This document shows, piece by piece, positions 1-11,947 of a DNA stretch of 60,677 nt. The position numbers and the translations under genes are program-made. The stretch's first letter is position 1; each line of letters opens with the position of its first letter. Source of the stretch: Penium margaritaceum (Eukaryota > Streptophyta > Zygnematophyceae > Desmidiales > Peniaceae). The notes under the pieces were generated by a model, which did no database searches, was not told the origin of the DNA, and saw nothing but the letters and a program-made list of their open reading frames with translations. The stretch spans positions 69,740 to 130,416 of the forward strand of contig SZWC01001166.1 in the NCBI GenBank assembly GCA_023375785.1. Direction: 5' to 3'.

Positions 1-3000
1 GCAAGTGGGGTGCAAGTGGGGCGCAAGTGGGGCGCACGTAGGGCGTACGTGGGGCACAATGGGGGCGCAAGTAGGGTGCAAGTGTGGCGCAAGTAGGGCA
101 CAAGTGGGGTGCAAATGGGGCGCAAGTGGGGTACAAGTGGGCCACAAATGGGGTGGAAGCGGGGCGCAAGTGGGGCACAAGTACGACATAAGTGGGGCGT
201 AAGTCAGTCCAAGTAGGATGCAAGTGGGCCGCAAGTGGGGCACAAGTAGGGCGTAAGTGGGGCGCAAGTGAGGCACAAGTAAGGTGCAAGCGGGGTGCAA
301 GTAGGGCGCAAGTGGGGTAGGGTGGGTCGCATGTAGGACGCAAGTAGGGCGCAAGTGAGGTGCCAGTAGGGTACAAATAAGGCGCACGTGGGGCGCAAGT
401 CGGAGGCAAGTAGGGAGCAAGTGGGGCGCAAGTAGGACGCAAGTAGGGAGCAGGTAGGATGCAAGTGGGGTGCATGTGGGGTGCAAGTAGGGTGCAAGTG
501 GGGAGCAAGTATGGTGGAAATAGGGTGCAAGTTGGATGCAATTGGGACGAAAATAGGTCGCAAGTGGGACACAAGTAGGACGCAAGTAGGATGCAAGTAG
601 GGTGCACGTAGGATGCAACTGGGGCGCAAGTAAGGCGCAAGTGGGGTGCAAGTGGGGCGCAAGTGGGCCGCCAGTGGGGTGCAAATGGGCCGCAAGTGGG
701 GCCCAAGTGGGGTGGAAGTGGGACGCAAGTGGGGCGCAGTTGGGGCCCAAGTGGGATACAAGTGGGGCGCAAATGGGGTGCAAGTGCGGCGCAAGTGGGA
801 GGCAAGTAGGACATAAGTGGGATGCAAGCGGGGTGCACGTAGGGCGCAAGTGGGACGCAAGTAGGGCGCAAGTGGGACGCAAGTGGGGTACAATTGGGGC
901 ACAAGTGGGTCGCAAGTGGGGTGCAAGTGGGGTGCAAGTGGGGTGCAAGTGGGGCACAAGTGGGGCGCAAGTGGGATACAAGTGGAGTGCAAGTGGGGCG
1001 CAAGTGGGGCACAAGTGGGGTGCAAGTACGGGACAAGTGGGGGACAAGAGGGGCGCAAGTGGGGCGCGAGTGGGACGCACGTGGGACGCAAGTGGGCGCA
1101 AGTGGGGCGCAAGTGGGGCGCAAGTAAGGCGCAAGTAGGGTGCAAGTACGGCGCAAGTTGGACGCAATTAGGACCTAAGTGGTGCACAATTGGGGCGCAA
1201 GTAGTGGGCAAGTGGGCGCAAGTGGGGCACAAGTGGGGCGCAAGTAGAGCGGAAGTAGGGCGCAAGTGGGGCACAAGTGGGGCACCGTTGGGCTGCAAGT
1301 GGGGTGGAAGTGGGGCGCAAGTGGGGCGCAAGTAGGGCGCAAGTAGGGCGCAAGTGGGGCACAAGTGGGGCACAGTTGGGTTGCAAGTGGGGTGGAAGTG
1401 GGGCGCAAGTGGGGCGCAAGTAGGGCGCAAGTGGGGCGTAGGTACGGCACAAAGTGGGGTGCAAGTGGGGCACAAGTGGGACACAAGTGGGGCACACTTG
1501 GGATGCAAGTGGGGTGTAAGTGGGATGCAAGAAGGACGCAAGTAGGGCGCAAGTCGGGCGCAAGTGGGACGCAAGTGCGGCGCAAGTAAGGCGTACGTAG
1601 GACGTAAGTGAGACACAAGTGGGGCACAAGTGGGGTGCAAGTGGGGCACAAGTGAGACGCAAGTGGGATGCACGTGGGGCATGAGTGGGTTGTAAGTGGG
1701 GTAAATGGGGCACAACTGGGGCGCAAATGTGGCGCAAGTGGGGTGCAAGTGGGGCGGACGTAGGTCGCAAGTGGGATGCAAGTGGGACACAAGTGGGACG
1801 TAAGGAGGGTGTAAGCGGGGCGCAAGTACGGCGAAAGTGGGGCGCAAGTGGGGCACAAGTAGGGTGCAAGTGGGGTGCAAGTGGGGTACAAGAAGGATGC
1901 AAGTGGGGTGCAAGTGGGGCGTATGTGGGGCGCAAGTGGGGTACAAGAGGGGCGCAAGTAGGGAGCAAGTGGGGCGCACGTAGGCCGCAAGTGGGGTGCA
2001 AATAAGGTGCAATTCGGGTGAAAGTGGAGCGCAAGTAGGGCCAAGAGGGGCGCAAGTGGCGCGCAAGTAGTGCGTAAGAAGGGCACAAGTAGGACGCAAA
2101 TGGGCTGCATGTAGATCGGAAGTAGGGCGCAAGTGGGATGCAGGTAGGGCGCAAGTGGGGTCCAAGTGGTGCGTAAGTGGGGTGCAAGTTGGCGCTAGTG
2201 GGGCTCAAGTTGGGAGCAAGTGGGGCAGAAGTGGGGCACATGTGGGATGCAAGTGGGACGCGAGTAGGGTACAAGTAGGGCAAAAGTGGGACACAAGTGG
2301 GGTGCAAGTACGGCGGAATTGGGCCCCAATTGGAACGTAAGTAGGATCCAAGTGGGGTACAAGTGGTGTGCAAATGAGGCGCAAGTGGGGCACAAGTGGG
2401 GTGCAAATGGGGTACAGGTGGGGCGCAAGTGGGGTGCAAGTGGAGCGCAAGTTTGACGCAAGTATGGCCTAAGTGGGGCGCAAGTGGGGCGCAAGTATGG
2501 GGCAAGTGGGGGACATGAGGGGCACAAGTGGGACGCAAGTGGGGTGTAAGTGGGGCGCAAATGGGTTGCAATTGGGGTGCAAGTGGATTGCAAGTAGGGC
2601 ACAAGTAGGGTGCAAGTGGGGTGCAAGTTGGACGCAAGCTGGACCTAAGTGGGGCGCATGTGGGGCGTAATTATGGGGCAAGTGGGGGACAAGAGCGATG
2701 CAAGTGGGACGCAAGTCCGGCACAAGGGGGGCACAAGTGGGTTGTAAGTGGGGTGCAAATGGGGTGCAAGCGGGATGCAAGTGGGGCAAAAGTAGGGCAC
2801 AAGTGGAGCGCAAATGGGGCGCAAGTGGGACACAAGTAGGACGTAAGTGGGGTACAAGTGGGGCACAAGTAGGGCGTAAGAGGGACGCAAGTGGGGTGCA
2901 AGTAAGGTGCACGTGGGGTGCAAATAGGGCGCAAGTGGGCTACAAGTGGGACGCATGTAGGGCGCAAGTAAGGCAGAAGTGGGGCTCAAGTGGGGAGCAA

Positions 3001-3460
3001 ATAGGGCGCAAGTGGGACGCAGGTCACACGCAAGTAGCGCGCAACTGGGGTGTAGGTAGGGCGCAAGTAGGGTGCAAGGAGGGTGCAAGTGGGGTGCATC
3101 TGGGGTGCAAGCAGGGTGCAAGTGGGGGGAAGTTAGGGCGGAAGTAGGGCAAAAGTGGGGTACAAGTGGGACTGAAGTAGGACGCAAATGGGGCGCAAGT
3201 AGGACGCAAGTGGGACGCAAGTGGGGTGCACATAGGGCGTAAGTGGGGTGCAAGTGGGGTGCAGGTGGGGCGCAAGTAGGGCGCAAGTAGGTGCAAGTGG
3301 GGGGCAAGTAGGAAGCAATTGGGGTGCAAGTGGGACGCAAGTAGGGCCCAAGTGGGTTGCAAGTGGGACGCAAGTGGGGTGCAAGTGGGGTACGCATAGG
3401 GCGCAAGTACAACGCAAGTTGGGCGCACGTAGGGTGCAAGTGGAGAAAGTAGAGTGCAGA
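1..3460 (+). repeat. 11-bp minisatellite array, block A
   Basis: Uninterrupted tandem copies of an 11-bp unit, consensus GCAAGTGGGGC. Common variants are GTAGGG for GTGGGG, and TG or CA replacing the CG at the unit junction. The block is already running at the window edge, so its left end is unknown, and it stops at the LTR of element 1. Copies are diverged and few higher-order repeats are obvious here, so this looks like an older part of the array. Long open frames across it are products of the repeat and are not called as genes. Confidence 0.97.
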
Positions 3461-4040
3461 TGTTGGGAATCATCAACTCCGACAAGAGTTATTCCCACTT
3501 TCTCAATAACGGTTCAGGTCCAAGTACGAGCCACCTTGAACTAACAGCCCTCAGACAGATTGAGCGTTGAGTTCGATGTGTCAAGTCATCCCCTAATAAC
3601 GTGACATCTGTCGCCCGCGTCCGGCTAGCAAAAAGAAGTCGTTGCTATGCTGATTTGTCTTGTTTGGTCCTTTTTATACCAAGGATGTTCATTCCCTTGA
3701 GTTAACCAAAACAGTTCTGCCCATACTGTTCCCTTCGGTTCCGCGGCTTCGCCGCCGTGTCCTTGCTCTGCTCGCATACTGTCTTCGCTAGCCTCTCACA
3801 TCGCTCACTTTCTCGCTCCGTCGCTCTCGCTCCTTTGCTCAGCCATCACTCCATTACTTTTGCTTCCTCTCTCAACTGGACATCTGCCTCTCTGCCCTGA
3901 CCCTTTCACCTCTCTCAAGTTCTGCGAATAACTCCTTGGGATCGCACTCGCTTACGTCATTGTGTTGACGTACTCGTGCATGTTCCAACGCTTCTGCTTG
4001 CTTCTGCTATTGCCTTCCTTGCACTTACATTCTTCTAACA
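3461..4040 (+). repeat. 5' LTR of element 1
   Basis: Begins TGTTGGGAAT and ends TTCTTCTAACA, giving the TG...CA ends of an LTR. It is the same length as the copy at 6767-7346 and homologous along its length. A TATA-like TTTTTATACC lies at 3671-3680, about 210 bp into the LTR, and is the likely promoter. The GC-richer pyrimidine stretch after it would be the transcribed R/U5 part. Confidence 0.93.
3671..3680 (+). promoter_or_regulatory. TATA-like box in 5' LTR of element 1
   Basis: TTTTTATACC. The same TATA-like core recurs at the equivalent place in all six LTRs of the three related elements: about 6977-6985 on the + strand, and 12326-12333, 16692-16699, 19010-19017 and 22079-22086 on the minus strand. 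Conservation among diverged LTRs supports a promoter role. Confidence 0.6.
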
Positions 4041-4052
4041 TGGTATCAGAGC
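4041..4052 (+). other. Primer binding site of element 1
   Basis: TGGTATCAGAGC directly abuts the end of the 5' LTR. It is the standard site complementary to the 3' end of initiator tRNA-Met, used to prime minus-strand synthesis in many plant Copia elements. Confidence 0.93.
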
Positions 4053-5916
4053 ATCATGCAACATCACCGAGTGCCCCGTAGCCTCGTCACTACTTTGCAG
4101 CCATCCTTTCTTCATTTGCTTTGAACTGCACTTCTCGGCCGCCGCTACCGTCGCCTCGCGTCTCTCTGCTTCATCAGTAGCTAACTATAGCAGCACCGCT
4201 TGGAAGACGTTTCCACGCTGAAGAAATGCCACGTCATCCTAAAGAAAGTCCTGCGCCCATTTCCATGCCCGTGGCCAGCAATATGTGACTCATCATCCGC
4301 ATCAGACGTAAAACTCCCGAGTCGCCGCCTGCCGCCAGCTACCTGGAAGTTTCCTACCATCTGCCATCCACTACCCCTCCTCTCCTCAGCCTCCGCAAGC
4401 CTCTCCTCCTCTCGGCTCTTTCCTCATGAGCCTCATCTGGTACTTCTCACTCATTTTCCTCAGCCCACTTATATCTGCCATCTCTAGCCGCCTCCTTGCA
4501 TCGCCCTGTCACTTCATCAACAGTAGCAGAAAAATGTCCACCCTCCGGATATCAGACACCACCAGTCTTCTTGTTCCCCTTTCCGAGCCAACTGTGGAAC
4601 AAGCCGTCACTCTCCTAACATCAGCGGACTAGCGCATCTGCTTACTGCTTGACTCCCTCTGTTGCAACCAACTTCCTCCAATTGACAGGATATTGGACAC
4701 CACCAGTCCTCCTGCCTGCCAAGGGCCAACTGGAGAACAAGCCGTCACTCTCTTGAAAGTAGAGGCAGTGGTTGTGTCACTCTGACGCGTCGTCTCTCAT
4801 CTCGCCTCCCTCTGCTTGCCTCGCTCTCCACCTTCCTCCTCCAGCATCATCATCCATCGTCATTCTTCACAACATTCTCATCTGTTGGCATCAGCCCTCC
4901 TTGTCCTCCTCGCCTCTGTCTCCTCAGTCTCATTAGCTGCCTACCTCATCTCATCGTCGTTTGCTGTGTTCCAGCCTCTCCATCATGCACACCACCTCCT
5001 CGTCACTCCTCCTCAAGAGCATTGTTTTGCAGCACACGTGGTTCTGCCCCTGCGCCCACTCATCCATCAATTGCCTCATCCGCCTCCGCATTGCTTTCCG
5101 CTCGGCACACGGATCCGTCTGGTCGCATCACCTGTTCCGCGACGACCTGCACCCACGTCAAAATTTCCTACAGCGCACGCGGCTCGCCCCTGCGCCCACT
5201 CCGTCGTCATCATCATCAGCCTCCGTCTCTTCATCAGCAATCATCACCATCTGTGGCCAGCACAAGGATATGCACGATGTAGCTACCCGCTTCGCAGTAG
5301 CCTGCACCCACTCCACCAGCACATTTCTCGCGATGCGTTGGCATCTGCCCTCACCTTGCCGCATCATACTCCCCCATTTCAGCAGCGCACGTGGTTTTGC
5401 CCCTGCGCCCACTCCATCGTCAATCATCCTCTGCTTCTTCGCATCATCCGCTCGGCACACGGATCCGCCTGGTTGCATCGCTTGAGTCGCAACGACCTGC
5501 GCCCATGCTGAAACTTTGCCAGCGTACGTGGTTTCGCCCCTGCGCCCACTCTATCATCAATCGCTTCTCCGCCGTCCGCATCATCCTGTGCTCGGCACAA
5601 GGACCTGCTTGGTTGCATCGCCCACTCCGCAACGACCCGCGCCCACGTCGAAACGTTCGCGCACGCGGTTCCACCCCTGCGCCCACTCAACCATCAATCA
5701 TTCCTCTGCTATCCGCTTTTGCCTCTTCCGCTCGACACACAAACCCTCCCAGTCAAATCGCTCTGTCTGCAATGACCTGCGCCCACGCCGAACCTTCCTC
5801 AGCACACGCGGTTTCACCCTTGCACCCATTTGATCACCATTTGCCCTCCGGCTCTTCATCATCAGTTAGTCGTAGTCTGCTGCTCCAGTTGTCTCTGCCC
5901 CTCTGCGTCATCTAGC
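4053..5916 (+). other. Repeat-bearing leader of element 1
   Basis: No convincing gene. At about 4545-4780 a segment of roughly 150 bp is duplicated, marked by the shared phrase GAACAAGCCGTCACTCT. From about 5025 to 5830 a unit of about 138 bp is tandemly repeated, marked by CCTGCGCCCACT-like phrases at 5049, 5189, 5402, 5539, 5676 and, more diverged, 5819. One interval is longer (213 bp). Elements 2 and 3 carry the same leader, so it is an inherited part of the family. Overlapping open frames here are rich in P, H, S and R and change identity with each repeat copy, so they are not called as coding. Confidence 0.75.
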
Positions 5917-6096
5917 ATGGCCAACCCTTGGCACACCTGTCCCACTCTTGATGATTATAGAAGCAACATCTACAGTTGGTCACACACTGTGCTGACCATG
6001 ACCAGCACCATCTTCATCAATGAGTTCCGTGTCTCTGATTTTCTTCTTGGTACCTACGAGCACCAACACACGGCCCAACGTCCTCCACACCTTTAA
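5917..6096 (+). pseudogene. gag-like fragment, N-terminal part (element 1)
   Basis: Start chosen at the ATG at 5917, because sequence upstream in this frame is leader repeat. It encodes 59 residues beginning MANPWHTCPTLDDY. A run with N-x2-Y-x-W about 20 residues in resembles the first helix region of Copia gag proteins, and a similar N/Y/W arrangement occurs in the ORF of element 3. The frame closes at 6096, and gag-like sequence resumes downstream in another frame at 6208, so this is probably one decayed gene. Similarity was judged by eye only. Confidence 0.45.
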
Positions 6097-6207
6097 CATG
6101 CAACCTTCCTTTTGATCTGGGGACATCTCTTCAACCTCGTGGATATGTCCTTCCATCATATACGCACCAATGCACGCCATGGACCATAACTCTGGTTCAG
6201 CCTGTAG

Positions 6208-6744
6208 CTAGAAGCATGGAAACGGCGGTGGATCACCCTTTCCTACCGAGAAAATCCTGTTGCTCCTCCTCTGTCCAAAGACCCCAGCTCCAGACCCAAC
6301 CTCAAAATTGATCTGGTAGAACCAGAAGAAGAAGAAGAGGTAGAAGAGCCAGTGGAAGAAGGGTCTCCAACACCGTCCCCTACTCTTGCAGCAGTGGGAC
6401 AAGGAGAAGTTGCCAAAATTGTCTACAAAGAAGGAAGCAACATCCAGGAGTGGCAGACACGGATATACAATCTCCTCTACCCAGAGCTCATTGGTGGATT
6501 TGCAACTACAAGTGCCCTTCTTCGAAGAACCAAGTATCTCGGCAAGCGCTGCTCCCCAGCTGAGATTACCAGAAAGCAGGACAGCCTTGACTACGGTCTC
6601 CGTCCTTGGCTGCGACGCTTCATGTCCAGAGATCTACACTACCAGGTGGCAGCTCATCCTGATGATCTGCATGCCATGTGGAAGGGTCTCCTTGAACGCT
6701 GCAATGGTCAACTCCCTAGAAATTGGGAGAGGTACTGCTACTAA
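6208..6744 (+). pseudogene. gag-like fragment, main part (element 1)
   Basis: An open frame without its own ATG. It starts after an in-frame TAG (6205-6207) and ends in TAA (6742-6744). It reads a proline-rich stretch, an acidic linker (P-E-E-E-E-E-V-E-E, about 6322-6350), then sequence typical of the helical Copia gag/UBN2 region: N-I-Q-E-W-Q near 6440 and L-H-A-M-W-K-G-L-L near 6670. No CCHC zinc knuckle follows; the frame stops about 20 bp before the purine tract. This would be a capsid-like protein of the element particle. The missing start and the frame change from the upstream fragment make it a pseudogene. Confidence 0.55.
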
Positions 6745-6758
6745 CTCTTGTCGTACTC

Positions 6759-6764
6759 AGGGGG
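6759..6764 (+). other. Polypurine tract of element 1
   Basis: AGGGGG two bases before the 3' LTR, where the plus-strand primer is expected. It is short, but similar purine tracts sit at the same place in elements 2 and 3. Confidence 0.65.
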
Positions 6765-6766
6765 TC

Positions 6767-7346
6767 TGTTGGAAATAATCGGCTCCGACAAGAGTTATTC
6801 CCACTTTCTCAATAACGGTTCAGGTCCAAGACCGAGCCACCTTGACCTAACGGCCCTCAGTCAGACTGACCGTTGAGTTCGATGTGTCAACTCATCCCCT
6901 AATAACGTGACATCTGTCGGCCGCATCCGGCTAGCGGAAAGAAGCCGTTGCTCTGCTAATTTGTCCTTTTCTGTCCTTTTTATACCGAGGATGTTCATTC
7001 CCTTGAGTTAACCTGAACAGTTCTGCCCAGCCTGTTCCCTTCGTTTCCGCGGCTTTGCCGTTGTGTCCTCGCTGTGCTCGCATCCTGTCTTCGCCAGCCT
7101 CTCACAGCTCTTAGTTTCTCGCTCCGTTGCTCTCGCTCTTTCGCTCAGCCATCACTCCACTACTTTCGCTTCCTCTCTCAAGTGGACGTCTGCCTCTCTG
7201 CCCTAACCCCACGACCTCTCTCAACATCTGTGACTAACTCCTTGGGACTGCACTTGCTTTCGTCACGGTGCTGATGCACTCGTGCATGTTGCAATGCTTC
7301 TGCTTGCTTCTGTTGCTGCCTTCCTTGCGCTTACATTCTTCTGATA
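6767..7346 (+). repeat. 3' LTR of element 1
   Basis: A 580-bp homologue of the LTR at 3461-4040. It begins TGTTGGAAAT and ends CTTCTGATA, so the terminal CA has mutated to TA. A TATA-like core is at about 6977-6985. The 11-bp array resumes immediately at 7347 with GCAAG. Confidence 0.92.
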
Positions 7347-10300
7347 GCAAGTGGGGTGCAAGTGGGGCGCATGTGGGGCGCAAGTGGGGCGCAAGTGGGG
7401 CATAAGCAGGGTGGAAGTAGGGCGCAAGTGGGGCACAACTAGGACGCAAGTGGGACGCAAGTGGGTCGCACGTAGGGTGTAAGTGGGATGCAAGTAGGAC
7501 GCAAGTGGATCACATGTGGGGTGCAAGTGGGGTGCAAGTGGGGCACAAGTAGGGTGCAAGTGGGGCGGAAGGGGGGCGCAAGTGGAAACAAGTTGGACGC
7601 AGGTGGGGCGGAAGTGGGATGCAAAGGGGGCGCAAATGGGGTGCAAGTGGGGTGCAAGTGGGGCACAAGTGGTCCGATAGTAGGGCGTAAGTGGGGCACA
7701 ATTGGGGCGCAAGTAGGATGCAAGTGTTGCGCAAGTTAGGCGCAAGTTAGGTGTAAGTGGGATGCAAGTGGGATTCAATGGGGTGCAAGCAGGGCGCAAA
7801 TAGGGCACAAGTATGACGCAAGTGGGGCGTAAGTGGGGTCCAAGTAGGACGCAAGGGGGACGCAAGTGGGGCACAAGTAAAGCGTAAGTGGGGTACAAGT
7901 GGGGTGCAAGTGGGGCACAAGTAAGGAGCAAGTGGGGTGTAAGTCGGGCGCAAGTGGGCCAGAAGTGGGGAGCATGTAGGACGCAAGTAGGACGCAAATG
8001 GGGTGCGAGTGGGATGCGAATAAGGCGCACGTGGGGCACACGTCGAATGCAAGTAGGGTGCAAGTGGGGTGCAAGGAGGACGCAAGTAGGGAGCAAGTAG
8101 GGTGCAAGTGGGGTGCATGTGGGATGCAAGTAGGACGCAAGTCGGGAGTAAGTAGGATGGAAGTAGGGTGCAAGTGGGATGCAAGTGGGACGAAGGAAGG
8201 GCACAAGTGGGAAGCAAGTAGGACACAAGTGGGGTGCAAGTGGGGTGCACGTAGGTCGCAAATGGGGAGCAAGTAAGGCACAAGTGGGGCACAAGTGGGT
8301 CGCAAGTGGGACGCAAGTGGGGTGCAAATGGAACACAAGTGGGCGTAGGTGGGGTCCAAAAGGGATGCAAGTGGGGCACAAATGCAGTGCAAGTGGGACG
8401 CAAGTGGGACGCAAATAGGGTGCAAGTAGGGTGCATGTGGGACACAAGAAGGGTGCAAGTGGGACGCAAGTAGGACGTAAATAGGGCGCAAGTGGGGCGC
8501 AAGTGGGGCACAGGTGCGGTGCAAGTGGGGTGCAAGTGGGGTGCAAGTGGGGCGCAAGTAGGGCGCAAGTGGGGCGAAAGTACGGCACAAAGTGGGGTTG
8601 CAAGTGGGGCGCAAGTGGGACACAAGTGGGACACAAGTCAGACGCAACGGGGGCACAAGTAGGACGCAAGTAGGACGCAAGTAGGGCGCAAGTCGGGCGT
8701 AAGTGGGACGCAAATATGGCGTAAGTGGGGCGCATGTGAAGTGCAAGTGGGACGCAAGTAGGATGCAAGTTGCATGCAAGTGGGGCGCAAGTAGGGCACA
8801 AGTGGGACGCAAGTGGGGCGCACGTAGGACGTATGTGGGACGCAAGTGGGACGCAAGTGGGGTGCGAGCTGGGCACAAGTGGGGCGCAAGTGGGATGCAG
8901 GTGGGGCACAAGTGGGATGCAAGTGGGACAAATGGAGCGCAACTGGGGCGCAAATGGGACGCAAGTGGGGTGCAAGTGGGGCGGAAGTAAGGCGCAAGTG
9001 GGACGCAAGTCGGACACAAGTGGGGTGCAAGTAGGGTGTAAGTGGGCGCAAGTAGAGCGCAAGTGGGATGCAAGTGGGGCGCAAGTGGGGCGCAAGTAGG
9101 GTACAAGTGGGACACAAGTGGGGTAGAAGAAGGATGCAAGTGGGGTGTAATTGGGGCGTATATGGGGCGCAAGTGGGGTGCAAGAGGGATACAAGTAGGG
9201 TGCAAGTGGGGCGCAAGTGGGGCGCAAGTGGAGCGCAAGTAGAACGCAAGTCGGGCGCAAGTAGGGCGAAAGTGGGGTGCAAGTGGGACGCAAGTAAGGC
9301 GCAAGTGGGACGCAAGTTAGGCGCAAGTGGGGCGAAAGAAGGGCCCAAGTAGGACAGAAGTAGGGCGCAAGGGGGGCGCAACTAGGACACAAGTGGGGTG
9401 CAAGCGGGGCGCAAGTGGGTTGCAAGTAGGGCGCAAGTGGGGCGCAAGTAGGACGCAAGTGGGGCGCAAGTGGGGCGCCAGTAGGGTGCAAGTGGGGCGC
9501 AAATGGCGCGCAAGTGGGCGCAAGTGGGCCGCAAGTAGGGCGCAATTGGGGCGCAAGTGGGCCGTACGTAGGATGCAAGTGGGGTGCAAGTAAGGCACAA
9601 GTGGGGCGCAAGTGGGGCACAAGTGGAGTGCAAGTGGGAGCAATTGGGGCTCAAGTCGGGAGCAAGTGGGGCGCAAGTGGGGCACAAGTGGGACGCAAGT
9701 GGGGTGCAAGTAGGGCACAAGTAGGATGAATATGGGGCACACGTGGGATGCATATAAGGTGTAAGTGGGGCGCAAGTGGGGCACAAGTACGGCGCAAATT
9801 GGGTACAAGTGGGGTGCAAGTGGGGCGCAAGTGGAGCACAAGTGGGGCGGAAGTGGGGTGCAAGTGAGGCGCAAGTGGGGCGCAAGTATGATGCAAGTAT
9901 GGGACAAGTGGGGGACAAGAGGGGCGCAAGTGGGACGTAAGTGGGGCACAAGTGAGGCGCAAGTGGGACGTAAGTGGGGCGCAAGTGAGGCGCAAGTAGG
10001 GCGCAAGTAGGTTGCAAGTGGGGCGCAAGTTGGACGCAAGTAAGGCCTAAGTGGGGCGCAAGTGGGCAGAAGTATGGGGCATGTCGGTTACAAGAGGGGC
10101 GCAAGTGGGACGCAAGTGGGGTGCAAAGAGGGCGCAAGTGGGGTGTAAGTGGGGCGTGAATGGGATGCTGGCATGGCGTAAGCGGGGCACAAGTATGGCA
10201 CATGTGGAGCGCAAGTGGGGCGCAAGTAGGGCGCAAGTGGGGGACAAGTAGGGCGCAAGTGGGGCACAAGTGGGGCGTACGTAGGGCGCAAGTGGGGTAC

Positions 10301-11947
10301 AAGTACGACGCAAGTGGGGTATAAGTGGGGCGCAAGTAGGACGCAAGTGGGGCGCAAGTGGAGCGCAAGTACGGCGTAAGTGGGGTGCAAGTGGGGCGCA
10401 AGTAAGGTGCAAGTGGGGTCTAAGTAGGGCGCAAGTGAGGCGCAAGTGGGGCGCATGTATGGCACAAATAGGGTGTAAGTGGGGCATAAGTTGGGTGTAA
10501 ATAGGACGCAAGTGGGACGCAAGTCGGACGCAAGTAGGACGCAAGTGGGGTGCAAGTAGGGCACAAGTAGGGCGGAACTAGGGTGCAAGTGGGACGTATG
10601 TGGGGTGCAAGCAGGGCGGAAGTGGGGAGCAAGGAGGGCGGAAGTAGGGCGCAAGTAGGGTGCAAGTGGGACAAAAGTAGGGCGCAAATGGGACGCAAGT
10701 AGGACGCAAGTGGGACGCAAGTGGGATGTACGTAGGGCGCAAGTGGGGCGCAAGTAGGGTACAAGTGGGGTGCAAGTGGGACGCAAGTGGGACGCAAGTG
10801 GGGTGCAATTGGGCCGCAGGTGGGGCACAAGTGGGGTGCAAATGTGCCGCAAGTGGGATGCAAGTGGGACTCAAGTGGGACGCAAGTAGGGCGCAAGTGG
10901 GACGCAAGTGGGGCACACGTAGGGCGCAGGTGTAGCGCAAGAAGGCGAAGGTAGGGCGCAAGTGGGACACAAGTGGGAGTGGGTCGCAAGTGGGGCACAA
11001 GTGGGATACAAGTAGGGTGCTAATGGGGTGCAACTGGGGCGCAAGTGGGGTGCAAGTGGAGTGCAAGTGGGATGTAAGTGGAACGCAAGTGGGGCGCAAG
11101 TATGGGGTAAGTGGGGGACAAGAGGGGCGCAAGTGGGACGCAAGTGGGGCGCAAGTGGGGCGCAAGTTGGGCGCAAGTGGGGCGCAAGTGGGGCGCAAGT
11201 AGGGCGCAAGTAGGGTGCAAGTAGGGCGCAAGTTGGACGCAAGTAGGGCCTAAGTGGTGCACAAGTGGGGTACAAGTAGGGCGCAAGTGGGGCGCGAGTG
11301 GGACGCAAGTGGGGCGCAAGTAGGGCGTAAGTCAGGCGCAAGTGGGGCACAAGTGGGGCGCAAGTAGGACGCAAGTGGGGCGCAAGTGGGGTGCAAGTAA
11401 GGCGTAAGTGGGGTGCAAGTGGGGCGTAAGTAGGGCGCAAGTGGGGCGCAAGTAGGGCGCAAGTCAGGCGCAAGTGGGGCACAAGTGGGGCGCAAGTAGG
11501 GCGCAAGTAGGGCGCAAGTAGGGCGCAAGTAGGGCGCAAGTGGGACGCAAGTGGGGCGCAAGTAGGGCGTAAGTCAGGCGCAAGTGGGGCACAAGTGGGG
11601 CGCAAGTAGGACGCAAGTGGGGCGCAACTGGGGTGCATGTAAGGCGTAAGTGGGGTGCAAGTGGGGCGTAAGTAGGGCGCAAGTGGGGCGCAAGTGGGGC
11701 GCAAGTAGGGCACAAGTGGGTCACATGTGGGGCACATGTGGGGCGCAAGTTGGGTGCAAGTGGGGCGCAGGGACGGCGCAAGTAGGGCGCAAGTAGGTTG
11801 CAAGTGGGGCGCAAGTTGGACCCAAGTAGGGCCTAAGAGGGGCGCAAGAGGAGCACAAGTATGGGGCAAGTGGGGGACAACAGGGACGCAAGTGGGACAC
11901 AAGTGGGGTGCATGGGGGGTGCAAGTGGGGTGTAAGTGGGACGCAAA
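7347..11947 (+). repeat. 11-bp minisatellite array, block B
   Basis: The same GCAAGTGGGGC array and the same orientation as block A, bounded by elements 1 and 2. Around 11100-11700 the copies are more uniform (mostly GTGGGGC/GTAGGGC), with short internal duplications. Landmark variants TATGGGGCAAG and GGCCTAAGTGG recur near 9897, 10047, 10075, 11100, 11250, 11832 and 11860, pointing to an older, longer repeat period. Confidence 0.97.

Larger units (their letters stand above)
3461..7346 (+). mobile_element. Element 1: non-autonomous Copia-type LTR retrotransposon, gag-like ORF only
   Basis: A complete element of 3886 bp with two 580-bp LTRs (3461-4040 and 6767-7346), a TGGTATCAGAGC primer site directly after the 5' LTR and a short purine tract (AGGGGG) just before the 3' LTR. 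The interior holds a repeat-rich leader and two short gag-like frames. No protease, integrase, reverse transcriptase or RNase H motif was found, so it would depend on enzymes supplied by another element. The flanks are GCAGA on the left and GCAAG on the right, an imperfect target duplication within the 11-bp array. The LTRs differ at many positions, so the insertion is old. It resembles the TR-GAG class described in plants; that assignment is inference. Confidence 0.9.

Noticed and set aside
602-1138. Plus-strand ORFs with a G-A-S-G-A-Q-V-G-R-K-W period as genes
   Set aside because: They are the other strand of the same satellite, short because GTAGGG variants supply TAG stops.
1-3460. Telomeric or degenerate telomere repeat
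   Set aside because: The 11-bp unit GCAAGTGGGGC does not match TTTAGGG-type repeats, and it is interstitial with retroelements and a hAT inside it.
4816-5915. P/H/S-rich overlapping ORFs in the leader of element 1
   Set aside because: They follow repeat units of about 138 bp, overlap in several frames, and the equivalent leaders of elements 2 and 3 do not keep one frame open.
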